This document shows positions 25,249 through 36,708 of a stretch of 39,354 bases of DNA, piece by piece. The stretch is from Saprospiraceae bacterium (lineage in GTDB: Bacteria > Bacteroidota > Bacteroidia > Chitinophagales > Saprospiraceae), in the NCBI GenBank assembly GCA_020629255.1, contig JAHDDR010000014.1, positions 1-39,354 of the forward strand, written 5' to 3'. The notes beneath the pieces are model-generated. The model worked only from the letters and a program-made list of their open reading frames with translations, was not told the DNA's origin and searched no databases. The first letter of the stretch is position 1. Every line of letters begins with the position of its first letter. Both the position numbers and the translations under genes were made by a program.

Positions 25249-26925
25249 ATGGAATTAAACAAATACAGCAAAGAAGTAACCAGCGATGATTCAAGACCCG
25301 CAGCCCAAGCCATGCTCCATGCGATCGGTCTTACTGAAGATGACTTGAAGAAACCTCAAATAGGTGTAGCAAGTATGGGCTGGGATGGCAACCCCTGCAA
25401 CATGCACCTCAATGATTTGGCGAACCACGTCAAAGAAAGCATCAATCAAGAAAATCTGATTGGGCTGATATTTAATACCATCGGTGTAAGTGATGGTATT
25501 TCCATGGGAACCTCCGGAATGAGGTATTCACTTCCAAGCAGGGATATTATTGCCGATTCTATAGAAACAGTCGTCAGCGCTCAATGGTATGATGCAGTAG
25601 TTGCAGTGGTCGGATGTGATAAAAACATGCCAGGTGCACTAATGGCATTAGGAAGACTCAATCGACCGGGCATTATTCTTTACGGAGGAACCATCAGTCC
25701 AGGATGCCATGCAGGTAAATCCTTGGATATCGTTTCTGCTTTCGAAGCACTGGGACAAAAAATCGCTGGAGAAATTAATGAAGAAACCTTCAAAGCCATC
25801 AAGCAGAAAGCCTGTCCCGGCCCAGGGGCATGTGGAGGCATGTACACTGCCAACACCATGGCATCTGCTATTGAAGCCTTAGGAATGGGCTTACCCTATT
25901 CTTCATCCAACCCCGCAACGAGCGAAAATAAAAAGACAGATAGCAAAGCGATTGGAAAAGCCATTAAATTGCTGTTAGAAAAAGACATCAAACCCAAAGA
26001 CATCCTAACAAAAGAAGCCTTCGAAAATGCCATTACCTTAATAACAGTTCTCGGAGGATCAACCAATGCAGTCCTTCATTTAATTGCCGTTGCCAAATCC
26101 GTTAATGTTGATATTACCTTGGATGATTTCCAACGCATCAGCAACAAGACGCCTTACTTGGCAGATTTGAAGCCATCTGGTAAATATTTGATGGAAGATT
26201 TGCATCACGCAGGTGGTGTTCCCGCTGTGATGAAATTTTTATTGGATAAAGGATTCTTACACGGCGATTGCCTGACTGTCACAGGTAAAACAATGGCAGA
26301 AAACCTGAAGGAAATCCCCCCCTTGGACCCAGAACAAAAGATTATTTTCCCTTTAGAAAATCCCATCAAAGAAACAGGGCATCTTCAAATTCTATATGGC
26401 AATTTGGCACCAGAGGGAGCCGTCGCCAAAATAACAGGTAAAGAAGGAACGGAATTTGAAGGAATAGCTAAAGTCTTTGATAGTGAAGAAGAGGCAAACC
26501 AAGCCATCATGAACAAAGAAATACAGGCAGGTAATATCGTGGTGATTCGTTATTGCGGTCCCAAAGGCGGTCCAGGAATGCCTGAAATGCTCAAACCCAC
26601 ATCACTCATTATGGGAGAAGGGCTAGGAAACCAAGTAGCATTGATTACCGATGGTCGCTTTTCGGGAGGAACACATGGCTTTGTGGTCGGCCATATTACA
26701 CCCGAGGCTCAAGCTGGCGGTCCCATCGCTTTTTTAAAAGATGGTGATAAAATTAGAATAGACGCCAAAGAAAATAAAATTCAAGTTTTGATTTCTGAAA
26801 AAGAAATGACCACAAGAAAAGGAGAATGGACAGCCCCAAAACTCAAAGCAAAATCAGGGCTATTATATAAATATGCAAAAACAGTTTCATCAGCAAGCGA
26901 AGGCTGCGTGACAGATGAATTCTAG
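25249..26925 (+). CDS. ilvD: Dihydroxy-acid dehydratase
   Basis: '[23 protein letters not shown]', '[21 protein letters not shown]', '[19 protein letters not shown]'. Confidence 0.97.
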   Translation: MELNKYSKEVTSDDSRPAAQAMLHAIGLTEDDLKKPQIGVASMGWDGNPCNMHLNDLANHVKESINQENLIGLIFNTIGVSDGISMGTSGMRYSLPSRDIIADSIETVVSAQWYDAVVAVVGCDKNMPGALMALGRLNRPGIILYGGTISPGCHAGKSLDIVSAFEALGQKIAGEINEETFKAIKQKACPGPGACGGMYTANTMASAIEALGMGLPYSSSNPATSENKKTDSKAIGKAIKLLLEKDIKPKDILTKEAFENAITLITVLGGSTNAVLHLIAVAKSVNVDITLDDFQRISNKTPYLADLKPSGKYLMEDLHHAGGVPAVMKFLLDKGFLHGDCLTVTGKTMAENLKEIPPLDPEQKIIFPLENPIKETGHLQILYGNLAPEGAVAKITGKEGTEFEGIAKVFDSEEEANQAIMNKEIQAGNIVVIRYCGPKGGPGMPEMLKPTSLIMGEGLGNQVALITDGRFSGGTHGFVVGHITPEAQAGGPIAFLKDGDKIRIDAKENKIQVLISEKEMTTRKGEWTAPKLKAKSGLLYKYAKTVSSASEGCVTDEF

Positions 26926-26943
26926 AACCTAAATACCACAGCA

Positions 26944-28695
26944 ATGAAGGTAAAAGAAAAGAAAAAACAAAAAGCAAATAAAGAGACAGAAAAGATAACA
27001 GGTGCAGAAGCCGTTCTAAAATGTCTTTTAGCAGAAGGGGTCGATACCATTTTCGGATATCCGGGAGGAGCCATCATGCCCGTATATGATGCTTTATATT
27101 ATTATGCGGATAAGATCAACCACATTTTACCAAGACATGAGCAAGGAGCGACCCATGCTGCGGAAGGTTATTCAAGGGTAACCCGTAAAACTGGGGTCTG
27201 CATGGCTACGTCCGGACCTGGAGCCACCAATTTGGTAACGGGCATTGCAGATGCCATAATGGATTCCACGCCTATGGTTTGCATCACCGGACAAGTGGCA
27301 AGCCATGTGCTAGGCTCTGATGCGTTTCAAGAAACAGATGTGATTGGCTTGACGACCCCCATCACAAAGTGGAATTATCAAATTACCAAAGCAGCAGAAA
27401 TTCCAGAAGTCTTTGCCAAAGCATTTTATATCGCAAACTCTGGAAGACCCGGTCCTGTCGTCATTGACATCACCAAAGATGCCCAATTGGAAAATTTTGA
27501 TTTCAAATACGAGAAAATCAATGAAATCCGTAGTTACCACCCTGTTCCAAAACCCAATAAAGAAAGAATTTCTGAAGCAGCAGACCTCATCAACAAAGCA
27601 AGAAAACCTTTCATTTTGGCGGGACATGGAATCCTAATTTCCGGAGCAAAAGATGAGTTTATAAAATTCGTAGAAAAAACAGGAATTCCTGTAGGAACGA
27701 CCATTCATGGATTATCTTCTATCCCCACAAGCCATCCCTTGAACATGGGTATGTTGGGCATGCATGGCAATTATGGCCCCAATGTAAAAACCAATGAATG
27801 CGATGTGCTAATAGCCATCGGAATGCGTTTCGATGATCGGGTTACCGGAGATGTAAAAAGATATGCGACCCAAGCCAAAGTCATACATATTGAAATAGAC
27901 CCCTCCGAAATCAATAAAAATATTCCGGCAGACATTCCGGTTTTAGCCGATGTAAAAATGGCATTAGAAGCATTGTTGCCTTTGGTCAAGGAAAAAAAAT
28001 ATCCAAAGTGGGAAAAAGAATTCCATCATTGTGAAGCCGAAGAGCAAAAATGGGTGAAAGAAAAAGCACTACAACCCGCAGACAATGGTTTGATGAGAAT
28101 GGGGCAAGTTATTAAAGAAGTTTCGGATCAAACTAAAGGGAAAGCCATTGTCGTAACAGATGTAGGCCAACACCAAATGTATGCGGCTAGATATTATGAT
28201 TATGAATGTACCAATCAATGGGTATCTTCGGGCGGAGCAGGAACAATGGGCTTTGGTCTTCCCGCAGCCTTCGGGGCAAAATATGCACATCCGGAAAAAG
28301 AAGTAATCGCTATCGTTGGAGACGGAGGCTTCCAAATGACCCTTCAAGAATTAGGCATGTGTTCCCAATATGGAATCAATGTAAAAATACTTTTATTGGA
28401 TAATAATTACTTAGGCATGGTAAGACAATGGCAGCAATTGTTTTTTGATAGAAGATATTCATCCGTAGCATTAGAAAATCCGGATTTCATAACCATAGCA
28501 AAAGGCTTTGGTGTCGAAGGAAAAACCATTTCCCATACATCCAAGCTTAAGAAAGGAATCAAGAAAATGTTGAAACACAAAGGGCCTTACCTTCTGCATG
28601 TCATGATAGAAAAAGAAGACAATGTATTCCCGATGGTTCCTACGGGATATTCTGTTTCAGAAATCATTCTAAGACCTGAAGAATTAAAAAAATAG
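26944..28695 (+). CDS. ilvB: Acetolactate synthase large subunit
   Basis: '[20 protein letters not shown]', '[14 protein letters not shown]', TPP motif '[15 protein letters not shown]...[17 protein letters not shown]'. Confidence 0.97.
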   Translation: MKVKEKKKQKANKETEKITGAEAVLKCLLAEGVDTIFGYPGGAIMPVYDALYYYADKINHILPRHEQGATHAAEGYSRVTRKTGVCMATSGPGATNLVTGIADAIMDSTPMVCITGQVASHVLGSDAFQETDVIGLTTPITKWNYQITKAAEIPEVFAKAFYIANSGRPGPVVIDITKDAQLENFDFKYEKINEIRSYHPVPKPNKERISEAADLINKARKPFILAGHGILISGAKDEFIKFVEKTGIPVGTTIHGLSSIPTSHPLNMGMLGMHGNYGPNVKTNECDVLIAIGMRFDDRVTGDVKRYATQAKVIHIEIDPSEINKNIPADIPVLADVKMALEALLPLVKEKKYPKWEKEFHHCEAEEQKWVKEKALQPADNGLMRMGQVIKEVSDQTKGKAIVVTDVGQHQMYAARYYDYECTNQWVSSGGAGTMGFGLPAAFGAKYAHPEKEVIAIVGDGGFQMTLQELGMCSQYGINVKILLLDNNYLGMVRQWQQLFFDRRYSSVALENPDFITIAKGFGVEGKTISHTSKLKKGIKKMLKHKGPYLLHVMIEKEDNVFPMVPTGYSVSEIILRPEELKK

Positions 28696-28699
28696 AATT

Positions 28700-29260
28700 A
28701 TGGCAATAGCATCTGATATAAAACAAGAATATACCATTACCATTTTTTCTGAAAATACGGTAGGATTATTAAGTCGTGTTGTAGGCGTATTTACCAAACG
28801 GCACATCAACATAGAAAGCATTGTCGCTTCGGAATCTTCTATGAAAGGAATTTACAAATACACCATAGTCGTTTGTGTAGATGAAATCCTAGTTCGCAAA
28901 CTAATATCCCAACTCGATAAGCAAGTGGATGTACTCAAAGCCTTCCATTATCGAAGGGATGAAATCGTGTATCAAGAAATTGCATTATACAAGGTGGTAG
29001 CAGAAAAATTCAAGGAAGGAAGCAGTATCGAACAATTGATTCGCAAACACAATGCCCGGTTATTAAGTGTAGAACCGGAGTTCTTCGTCTTGGAAAAAAC
29101 AGGGCATAAAGAAGAAACGGAGGCTCTTTTAAACGACTTGAAAGCAGAAGGTGCCGTATTCGAATTCGTTCGTTCTGGAAGAGTGGCAATCATCAAACCC
29201 ATGGAACGCCTGAATACTTATTTAGAATCCTTAAAAGACATAACAGTATCAATGGATTAA
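28700..29260 (+). CDS. ilvN: Acetolactate synthase small (regulatory, ACT) subunit
   Basis: 'YTITIFSENTVGLLSRVVGVFTKRHINIESIVASES' ACT domain; position after ilvB. Confidence 0.95.
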   Translation: MAIASDIKQEYTITIFSENTVGLLSRVVGVFTKRHINIESIVASESSMKGIYKYTIVVCVDEILVRKLISQLDKQVDVLKAFHYRRDEIVYQEIALYKVVAEKFKEGSSIEQLIRKHNARLLSVEPEFFVLEKTGHKEETEALLNDLKAEGAVFEFVRSGRVAIIKPMERLNTYLESLKDITVSMD

Positions 29261-29315
29261 CAATTATCCATGAGAATAAGAAATTAAATTAATTCATCAA
29301 AAACAGTATCATAAC

Positions 29316-30362
29316 GTGGCAAAATTGAATTTCGGAGGCGTAGAAGAAAACGTCATAACAAGAGAAGAATTTCCATTAGAAAAAGCATTGGAAACCATGA
29401 AGGATGAAACCATTGCCGTTATCGGTTATGGTGTTCAAGGGCCGGGTCAATCCCTCAATCTGAGGGACAACGGTTTTAATGTCATTGTAGGACAAAGAAG
29501 TCCTTCAAAATCATACGACAAAGCCATAAAAGATGGGTGGATTCCAGGCGAAACCTTGTTTTCCATTCCCGAAGCATGCGAAAAAGCATCCGTCATTTTT
29601 TACCTATTGTCTGATGCGGCACAAATTGCAGTTTGGCCTACTCTCAAAAAATATTTGACTCCAGGCAAAGCTTTATATTTTTCCCATGGATTTGGTATCA
29701 CATACAACGAAAGAACTGGCATTATCCCCCCCGAAGGCATAGATGTTATCTTATGTGCCCCTAAAGGTTCAGGCACTTCGTTAAGAAGATTGTTCCTAGA
29801 AGGGCGAGGCTTGAATTCTTCCTACGCCATCCATCAAGATGCGACAGGAAAAGCATTCGAAAGAGCCGTTTCTTTAGGGATTGGCGTTGGGTCGGGCTAT
29901 TTATTCGAAACCACCTTCAAAAGAGAGGTCTATTCCGATTTGACCGGCGAACGGGGCACTCTGATGGGAGCCTTGGCAGGTTTGTTCGAAGCCCAATATG
30001 AAGTTTTGAGAGAACGAGGACATTCTCCCAGCGAAGCGTTCAATGAAACAGTAGAAGAATTAACTCAATCCCTTATGCCTTTAGTGGCGGAAAATGGAAT
30101 GGATTGGATGTATGCTAATACCTCTACCACCGCACAAAGAGGAGCCTTGGACTGGAGCAAACGTTTCAAAGCATTAACGAAACCACTCTTTAACGAATTA
30201 TATGATGAAGTGGCAGCCGGAAGGGAAGCCCAAATATCCATAGATTCCAATAGCCAACCCGACTATCGGGAAAAGTTAGAAGTCGAACTCAAGGACATCA
30301 GAGAATCTGAAATCTGGAAAGCAGGCAAGGTTGTTCGTTCACTTCGTCCCGAAAATAAATGA
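29316..30362 (+). CDS. ilvC: Ketol-acid reductoisomerase (GTG start)
   Basis: 'ETIAVIGYGVQGPGQSLNLRDNGFNVIVGQR', 'CAPKGSGTSLRRLF', 'SDLTGERGTLMGALAGLFEAQYEV'. Confidence 0.96.
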   Translation: MAKLNFGGVEENVITREEFPLEKALETMKDETIAVIGYGVQGPGQSLNLRDNGFNVIVGQRSPSKSYDKAIKDGWIPGETLFSIPEACEKASVIFYLLSDAAQIAVWPTLKKYLTPGKALYFSHGFGITYNERTGIIPPEGIDVILCAPKGSGTSLRRLFLEGRGLNSSYAIHQDATGKAFERAVSLGIGVGSGYLFETTFKREVYSDLTGERGTLMGALAGLFEAQYEVLRERGHSPSEAFNETVEELTQSLMPLVAENGMDWMYANTSTTAQRGALDWSKRFKALTKPLFNELYDEVAAGREAQISIDSNSQPDYREKLEVELKDIRESEIWKAGKVVRSLRPENK

Positions 30363-31600
30363 TACAGCTAGAAAAAATTTATGAAGCAAGGGTAAGACTC
30401 AGAGGGGTAATTGATAAAACCCCTCTGATGTATAATCATTTTCTTTCTGAAAAATATGATTGCCATGTTTATTTGAAAAGAGAAGATTTGCAAGTCGTAC
30501 GCTCCTATAAAATCAGAGGTGCATATAATAAGATGTCCCAACTCTCTCCTGGTGCAAAACAGAAAGGGGTAGTTTGTGCAAGTGCAGGAAATCATGCACA
30601 AGGCGTTGCTCTGGCTTGTAGTCTTCTTGAAATCAAGGGTAAAATTTACATGCCCAACCCCACCCCGAGGCAAAAAGTAAATAAAGTAAAACGGTTTGGC
30701 AAGGATTGGGTAGAGGTCATCCTTACAGGAGACACCTTCGATGATGCCTACACTGCCGCCATTCATGATGCAGAAACATCCAACCAATCATTTATCCATC
30801 CTTTTAATGATGAGCAAATCATGGAAGGGCAAGGAACGGTCGGGCTGGAAATTCTGGAAGATTCCAAAGAAAATATCGATTTACTTTTTGTACCCATAGG
30901 AGGTGGCGGTTTAGCCAGCGGGCTGGGTTCCTGTTTCAGAAAATTGAGTTCCCACACTCAAATCATCGGAGTGGAACCCAAAGGAGCCCCTGCGATGAAG
31001 CGTTCCATTGAATCGGGAAAATTGGTCAATTTAAAATCCGTTGATACATTTGTCGATGGAGCAGCTGTTAAATCCGTAGGAGACAAAACCCTCAAAATTT
31101 CTCAAGAAGTACTAGAAGAAATTAAGTTGGTGTCCGAAGGAAAAGTATGTACTACCATTCTTGAATTATACAATGAAGAAGCCATCGTTGTAGAACCTGC
31201 CGGAGCCTTAACCATTGCGGCACTTGATACTTGTAAGGAACTCATAAAGGGAAAAAATGTAGTTTGTGTGGTTAGTGGCGGAAACAATGACATCACCCGA
31301 ATGGAAGAAATCAAGGAGCGTTCTTTGATTCACGAAGGATTCAAGCATTATTTTGTTATCTCATTTCCTCAACGGGCAGGCGCCTTGAAAGAGTTCGTCA
31401 ATCATGTTTTAGGTGCAGAAGATGATATCACCTTTTTCCAATACACAAAAAAAAATAGCAGGGAAAAAGGTCCGGCCCTAGTAGGCGTTGAACTTAAAGA
31501 TAAAAATGATTATGAAGGCCTCATCAGACGTATGGAGCAAGTGGGTATTTCTTATAGCACAAGAGAAATGAATCCGGAAATATTTGATTTTATCGTTTGA
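30359..31600 (+). CDS. ilvA: Threonine ammonia-lyase with C-terminal ACT-like regulatory domain
   Basis: 'LKREDLQVVRSYKIRGAYNKM', 'CASAGNHAQGVALAC', 'PIGGGGLASGLG'; ATGA overlap with ilvC. Confidence 0.96.
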   Translation: MIQLEKIYEARVRLRGVIDKTPLMYNHFLSEKYDCHVYLKREDLQVVRSYKIRGAYNKMSQLSPGAKQKGVVCASAGNHAQGVALACSLLEIKGKIYMPNPTPRQKVNKVKRFGKDWVEVILTGDTFDDAYTAAIHDAETSNQSFIHPFNDEQIMEGQGTVGLEILEDSKENIDLLFVPIGGGGLASGLGSCFRKLSSHTQIIGVEPKGAPAMKRSIESGKLVNLKSVDTFVDGAAVKSVGDKTLKISQEVLEEIKLVSEGKVCTTILELYNEEAIVVEPAGALTIAALDTCKELIKGKNVVCVVSGGNNDITRMEEIKERSLIHEGFKHYFVISFPQRAGALKEFVNHVLGAEDDITFFQYTKKNSREKGPALVGVELKDKNDYEGLIRRMEQVGISYSTREMNPEIFDFIV

Positions 31601-31610
31601 TGACAAAGGG

Positions 31611-32300
31611 CTAAAAGTCTACCACTTCAATTTCTTTAACCGTAGATTCAAACCAATGAAGGGGAGCTTGGTTCTTATCTCCCGTTTTCGTATCACACTT
31701 AAAGAAAAGGTAGAAAAGTTGGAAATAATCGCCCAATTCTCTTTTTAAACGATCCAATTTCAACTGGCATTCTACAAATCGGTGTTGACGGAAAAGTTGC
31801 CAACTATAATACGCTTCATCATGAAGTTCGATCAATCGCACTAAGCGGGTATCGGTAATATATGGGGCAGCAAATTGGGCAGCATAAACAGCGTGGTGGT
31901 TATCCGGCATTCTGCCATGAATTTTCCGAGAGGCATCTTCCTTATATTTGAAGGAATCATGGATAAGAGTAATCAGACGGAGTTTATTTTTAGTATCCGA
32001 ATCTAAATCAGGAATCCGATTTACGTTTTCCATCACTTCCTTGATATGAAAAATCACCTTTCCTTCAGGATGCCCATAACGGGGTGTTCCCCAAAACAAT
32101 CCTTTTCGGAATGAGGCATCTGAAATGATTGCGCGTTCAAGTTCGGTTTGTGCATCTATCATTTCAGCAATGAGGAGTTCTTCTTTTTCTGGATTAATCA
32201 TCCGATCTTCCACATAATGTTTATAGTTGTCTGCAAAGGTATTCATGTTCTTGGACATAAACGATCTATTCGGTGATTTTGAAACATTAGAACTTCCCAT
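31611..32300 (-). CDS. HD domain-containing protein
   Basis: 'GHPEGKVIFHIKEVMENV...RLITLIHDSFKYKE...NHHAVYAAQFA' consistent with HD hydrolase; ATG choice uncertain. Confidence 0.7.
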   Translation of the reverse strand: MGSSNVSKSPNRSFMSKNMNTFADNYKHYVEDRMINPEKEELLIAEMIDAQTELERAIISDASFRKGLFWGTPRYGHPEGKVIFHIKEVMENVNRIPDLDSDTKNKLRLITLIHDSFKYKEDASRKIHGRMPDNHHAVYAAQFAAPYITDTRLVRLIELHDEAYYSWQLFRQHRFVECQLKLDRLKRELGDYFQLFYLFFKCDTKTGDKNQAPLHWFESTVKEIEVVDF

Positions 32301-32596
32301 TTCTTTAAATTGTTGTGTTAATGATAGATAGAAGTTCTTGATTTTCTATAAAATAAGTGCTGATGATCGTTAAACATACAGTTTTTGTAGACGAACTCAT
32401 TTGTTCGAGGGATAAACGGATAACCCGTTAATTATCAATAGTTAAATGATTCATTAAAACATATGTCAAAGCTTGTTAATGTACCGTTAAAGTAACTTTT
32501 CATGGGAAACAAACCCGATTTATGGTCGTTATAGAGGCATAGAAATTAATGAATTAAAAATCAATTATTTTTCAACAGTTTTTAAACCAACTAAAA

Positions 32597-33727
32597 TTGA
32601 AACAATTAATTTCATTAGTATTTGCAGGGATGATTGGAGGAATGGTAGCAATGACAGGAATGTATTTTTTGCAACCCAAAAGTAACTCAGCAAACTCTGA
32701 GAACTATACAACTCCAATTCATAACCAAAACGTAAAATGGGATCAGAACGCTGTTCCTTTTGACTTCAAATCAGCTGCTAAAAAAGCAATGCCCGTTGTG
32801 GTTCATATCACGGCAAGTGAAACTGGAACCGCAAGTAGAAATAGAGGAAACAATCCTTTCGAGGATTTATTCGGAGGGGATTGGTTTTATGGAGGCCCAC
32901 AAAAAGGCACCGGTTCTGGAGTCATTTACACCAAAGAAGGATATATCATCACCAATAACCATGTCGTCGACTTTGCCGACGAAGTGGAAGTGACACTATA
33001 TGATAATAGAACGTTCCAAGCAAAAGTGGTTGGAACCGATAAGACAACAGATTTGGCCGTCTTGAAAATAGAAGCAACAGATTTGCCAACATTGAAAATT
33101 GCAGATTCCGATAATGCAGAAGTAGGAGAATGGGTTTTGGCCGTCGGTAATCCTTTTGATTTGACATCAACAGTCACCGCAGGAATTATCAGTGCGAAAG
33201 CACGGAATATCAATATCCTAAGCAATAAAAAATCCATAGAATCCTTTATTCAGACAGATGCTGCTGTTAATCCAGGTAATTCTGGAGGAGCCTTGGTTGA
33301 TGCTGAAGGAAAACTCGTAGGAATCAATACCGCTATTGCCACACAAACCGGTTCTTTTTCAGGATATTCATTTGCAATTCCTATAAATATTGTAACCAAA
33401 GTGGTGGATGATCTCATCCAATATGGAAAATCACAAAGAGGGCTCATCGGAATAGATATCCAAGATTTGGATAGCGACCATGCCGAAGAGTTAGGATTGA
33501 AAATCAACCAAGGAGTCGTAATTGTTGGAGTGATTGATGGAATGGCAGGACAATTTGCAGGATTATTACCCGACGATGTCATTACAAAAGTGGATGACAA
33601 AACTGTAAAATCCAGCCCTGAACTACAAGAACTTGTAGGGAGGAAAAGACCGGGAGATGTGGTCAACCTAACCATTGTAAGAAATGGTAAAACACAAAAA
33701 ATACCTGTCCGATTAAAAGCCGGATAG
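32597..33727 (+). CDS. HtrA/DegP-family trypsin-like serine protease with one PDZ domain (TTG start)
   Basis: 'GSGVIYTKEGYIITNNHVV', 'DLAVLKIEATDLP', 'FIQTDAAVNPGNSGGALVDAEGKLVGINTAIA'. Confidence 0.95.
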   Translation: MKQLISLVFAGMIGGMVAMTGMYFLQPKSNSANSENYTTPIHNQNVKWDQNAVPFDFKSAAKKAMPVVVHITASETGTASRNRGNNPFEDLFGGDWFYGGPQKGTGSGVIYTKEGYIITNNHVVDFADEVEVTLYDNRTFQAKVVGTDKTTDLAVLKIEATDLPTLKIADSDNAEVGEWVLAVGNPFDLTSTVTAGIISAKARNINILSNKKSIESFIQTDAAVNPGNSGGALVDAEGKLVGINTAIATQTGSFSGYSFAIPINIVTKVVDDLIQYGKSQRGLIGIDIQDLDSDHAEELGLKINQGVVIVGVIDGMAGQFAGLLPDDVITKVDDKTVKSSPELQELVGRKRPGDVVNLTIVRNGKTQKIPVRLKAG

Positions 33728-33782
33728 CAGATATAAAGAACTTTTATCTTGTTTAAAGTTGGTTTTTCGTTTTGTTTTGATG

Positions 33783-33818
33783 CGTCCGTCTCGCTAACCG
33801 CGGGGCGGGCGTTTTTTT
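33783..33818 (+). terminator. Rho-independent terminator with G.U wobble pairs
   Basis: CGTCCGTCTCGC-taacc-GCGGGGCGGGCG + TTTTTTT; 12 bp counting three G.U pairs. Confidence 0.85.
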
Positions 33819-33909
33819 GTTTGATGCCCCCATATTTAGCATGATATGCGAAAAGACCTTATATTTGCTTAGCGAATTTTCGCTAATTGCTTTATAAGTT
33901 GAATTTGAA

Positions 33910-35694
33910 ATGAATAAGACAGTCGCAAAAAATGTACTCAAAGGAGCAGAATTTATTATCAAAGATGCTCAACCCATAGATATATTTATTCCAGAAGAAT
34001 GGGATGAAGAACAACAGATGATCCGTCAAACCGTCATTGACTTTGTGACCCAAATGGGAGATAAAGGCAAAAAGATCGAAAATCAAGTCAACCTAATGAA
34101 AGAGGCTGGCGAGTTAGGTTTCTTAGGATGCCATATTCCAGATGAATATGGAGGCATGCTTCTAGATACCAATACGGTTACAATGATCTGTGAATACCTC
34201 GGCGGTACGCACGGAGGATGGTCTACCTCTTTTGCCGCCCATACTGGAATTGGTATGTTGCCCATTCTTTATTTTGGAACAGAGGAGTTGAGAACAAAAT
34301 ATTTACCCGATTTATCCAATGGGACAAAATTTGCAGCATACTGCCTTACAGAACCCGGCTCTGGCTCTGATGCCCTGGCAGCAAAAACAAAAGCAGACCT
34401 ATCTGAAGATGGTCAACACTATATTTTGAATGGACAAAAGATGTGGATTTCCAATGCAGGCTTTGCCGATGTATTCATTGTTTTTGCCCAAGTAGATGGA
34501 GATAAGTTCACTGGGTTTGTCGTAGATGCAGACACAGAAGGAATCAGTCTGGGAGCAGAAGAAGATAAAATGGGAATCAAAGGGTCTTCCACCCGCCAAG
34601 TCTTTTTCGAAAATGCCAAAGTTCCTACCTCCCATATTTTAGGAGAAATAGGGAAAGGTCATTTAATTGCCTTCAATGTATTGAACATAGGTCGTTTCAA
34701 ATTAGGAGCCTTAACCGTGGGAGGATGCAAAAAAGCAACGGATACTAGTGTGAAATATGCAAACGAACGAAAACAATTCAAGCAATCCATTTCTAATTTT
34801 GGAGCCATACAACACAAGTTGGCAGAACAAACCATTAGGACTTTCGCTTTGGAATCTTCGATCTATCGCCTTTCGGATATGCTCAAGGATAAAAAAGATA
34901 ATTTAGTCAATGAAGGATTATCTTATTCTGATGCTTTGCTCCAAGCAGCGGAAGAATATGCCGTAGAATGTGCCTTATTAAAAGTCTATGGCTCTGAAGC
35001 TGCCGATTTCGCCGTTGACGAAGCGGTCCAAATTCATGGAGGCTATGGATTCTCCGAAGAATACTATGTAGCTGGAGCCTACAGGGATGCCCGAATCAAT
35101 CGAATTTATGAAGGGACCAACGAAATCAATCGTATGCTTTCGGTAAGTATGTTGTTGAAAAAAGCCATGAAAGGTCAAATTGACATTGTCGGACCCGCTT
35201 GGGCCGTACAAAAAGAATTGGCTTCCATGCCATCTATGGAAACCCTTGAAGGAGATTATGCCGAAGAGAAAAAAGCAATAAAAGATTTCAAGAAAATGAT
35301 TTTAATGGTTGCAGGAGCTGCTGCCAAACAACAAATGGATGGCGCTTTGAACCTAAAGGAAGAACAAGAAATCTTGATGAATATTTCCGATATGATGATT
35401 GATGGCTTCAATGCGGAATCGCTCTTGCTTCGGGTAGAAAAATTGAAGGGAATGGATAACAAAAATGCTTCGCAAGAAATATACGAAGCGATTCTTCAGA
35501 CCTATATCCATGATGCTACTTCCAGAATGGCAAAGGCAGCTTCAGATGCTTTGGTTTCTTTCGCAGAAGGCGATGTACTCAATATTATGTTGAGGGGAGT
35601 AAAAAGGTATTCGAAATACACGCCTAAAAATGTAAAAGTATTAAGACGTAAAATCGCTCAGAAATTAATTGGTGAAAATGCGTATTGTTTATAA
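33910..35694 (+). CDS. Acyl-CoA dehydrogenase family protein
   Basis: 'YCLTEPGSGSDALAAKTKA', 'KMWISNAGFADVFIVFAQV', 'VDEAVQIHGGYGFSEEYYVAGAYRDARINRIYEGTNEINRML'. Confidence 0.96.
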   Translation: MNKTVAKNVLKGAEFIIKDAQPIDIFIPEEWDEEQQMIRQTVIDFVTQMGDKGKKIENQVNLMKEAGELGFLGCHIPDEYGGMLLDTNTVTMICEYLGGTHGGWSTSFAAHTGIGMLPILYFGTEELRTKYLPDLSNGTKFAAYCLTEPGSGSDALAAKTKADLSEDGQHYILNGQKMWISNAGFADVFIVFAQVDGDKFTGFVVDADTEGISLGAEEDKMGIKGSSTRQVFFENAKVPTSHILGEIGKGHLIAFNVLNIGRFKLGALTVGGCKKATDTSVKYANERKQFKQSISNFGAIQHKLAEQTIRTFALESSIYRLSDMLKDKKDNLVNEGLSYSDALLQAAEEYAVECALLKVYGSEAADFAVDEAVQIHGGYGFSEEYYVAGAYRDARINRIYEGTNEINRMLSVSMLLKKAMKGQIDIVGPAWAVQKELASMPSMETLEGDYAEEKKAIKDFKKMILMVAGAAAKQQMDGALNLKEEQEILMNISDMMIDGFNAESLLLRVEKLKGMDNKNASQEIYEAILQTYIHDATSRMAKAASDALVSFAEGDVLNIMLRGVKRYSKYTPKNVKVLRRKIAQKLIGENAYCL

Positions 35695-35706
35695 ATGATA
35701 TCTGAT

Positions 35707-35743
35707 TGTTCTACTTGGATGTCTTAGACATCCAAGTAGAACA
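35707..35743. repeat. Perfect 18-bp inverted repeat (37-nt palindrome) spanning the stop codon of the CBS gene
   Basis: TGTTCTACTTGGATGTCT-t-AGACATCCAAGTAGAACA; every position pairs. Confidence 0.9.
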
Positions 35744-36386
35744 TCAATGATTCATATCTCTCTTTGATGGATTCGTTCAAGTAATCCGACTCGTGGAAGA
35801 AAGCACGAACATCAAAATTATGACGTTCTAAAGACGCAACAATTCTCGCTATATCTTTTTTGTTTATTTTTAAGGTCACCTCTGCTTGTGATGATTTCAA
35901 ATCAGATGTAATAAAGGTGCTGATGACTGCCGCATTTTCTTGCTCTATAATGCTTGAAATCTTGGCCAAAGAATAATCCCTTCGGTTCATTTCTAGAACA
36001 ATAATAGAACCCGGCACTGTAAAAGACCCCATATTCCCCAAGCGATTCATCAAATCTTCTTGAGTAATCATACCAATATATCGGTCTTCTTTATCTACAA
36101 CAGGAATCACCGACAATCTGAAATCCGTCATCAATCGAAGAATTTCATAAATATGATTGTCCGCACTCACATAAGGTCTATTATATTGTAGCCCGTAGGA
36201 AGAAATTTTTTCTTCTGTATCATAATTCAGAATATCATCTTCCGAAATCAGACCGATAAGTTGGTCGCCTTCTACTAATGGAAGATGCCTTACATGATAC
36301 TCGCTCATCTGATCCAAGGCAAAACTGCCTGCATCCTCTAGCTTGAGAGGAAGGATGATTGCTGATATTAGTGTGCCCGCAGTCAT
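35724..36386 (-). CDS. CBS domain-containing protein
   Basis: Paired CBS motifs 'YHVRHLPLVEGDQLIGLISEDDILNYD' and 'FRLSVIPVVDKEDRYIGMITQEDLMNRLG'. Confidence 0.9.
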   Translation of the reverse strand: MTAGTLISAIILPLKLEDAGSFALDQMSEYHVRHLPLVEGDQLIGLISEDDILNYDTEEKISSYGLQYNRPYVSADNHIYEILRLMTDFRLSVIPVVDKEDRYIGMITQEDLMNRLGNMGSFTVPGSIIVLEMNRRDYSLAKISSIIEQENAAVISTFITSDLKSSQAEVTLKINKKDIARIVASLERHNFDVRAFFHESDYLNESIKERYESLMFYLDV

Positions 36387-36708
36387 GTGTATTAGCCTTT
36401 AGTTTACTTAATCTCGTAGTTATTAGTCATATATACGCAAAAGCGTACGATGTGGTTTCTCCTAGTCTGCTTAAATGTAGTCTTTTAACGTCAATTTAAC
36501 CCAATTTTCTCATATGGTTTTTCTTATTTTAACAAAAACAAAAAGTATAATCAATTGATTTATAGATTATTGATAATATTTATTACTATGATAAATAATT
36601 GTTTTTATATGATAATTTATCCTGATAAAAATAAGAAAGTCACACGAAAACAAAATTATTGCAAAGACCATTTGTCACAACTGATGAGAAAAAGATATTT
36701 AAAGTCTT

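Noticed and set aside
32413-32431. Imperfect palindrome TAAACGGATAACCCGTTAA between the HD protein and HtrA genes as an operator
   Set aside because: Several mismatches and no promoter element clearly associated; not distinguishable from chance.
36420-36708. AT-rich gap upstream of the CBS gene as an RNA gene or origin-like element
   Set aside because: No stable fold, repeats or conserved motif visible; ordinary AT-rich intergenic DNA.
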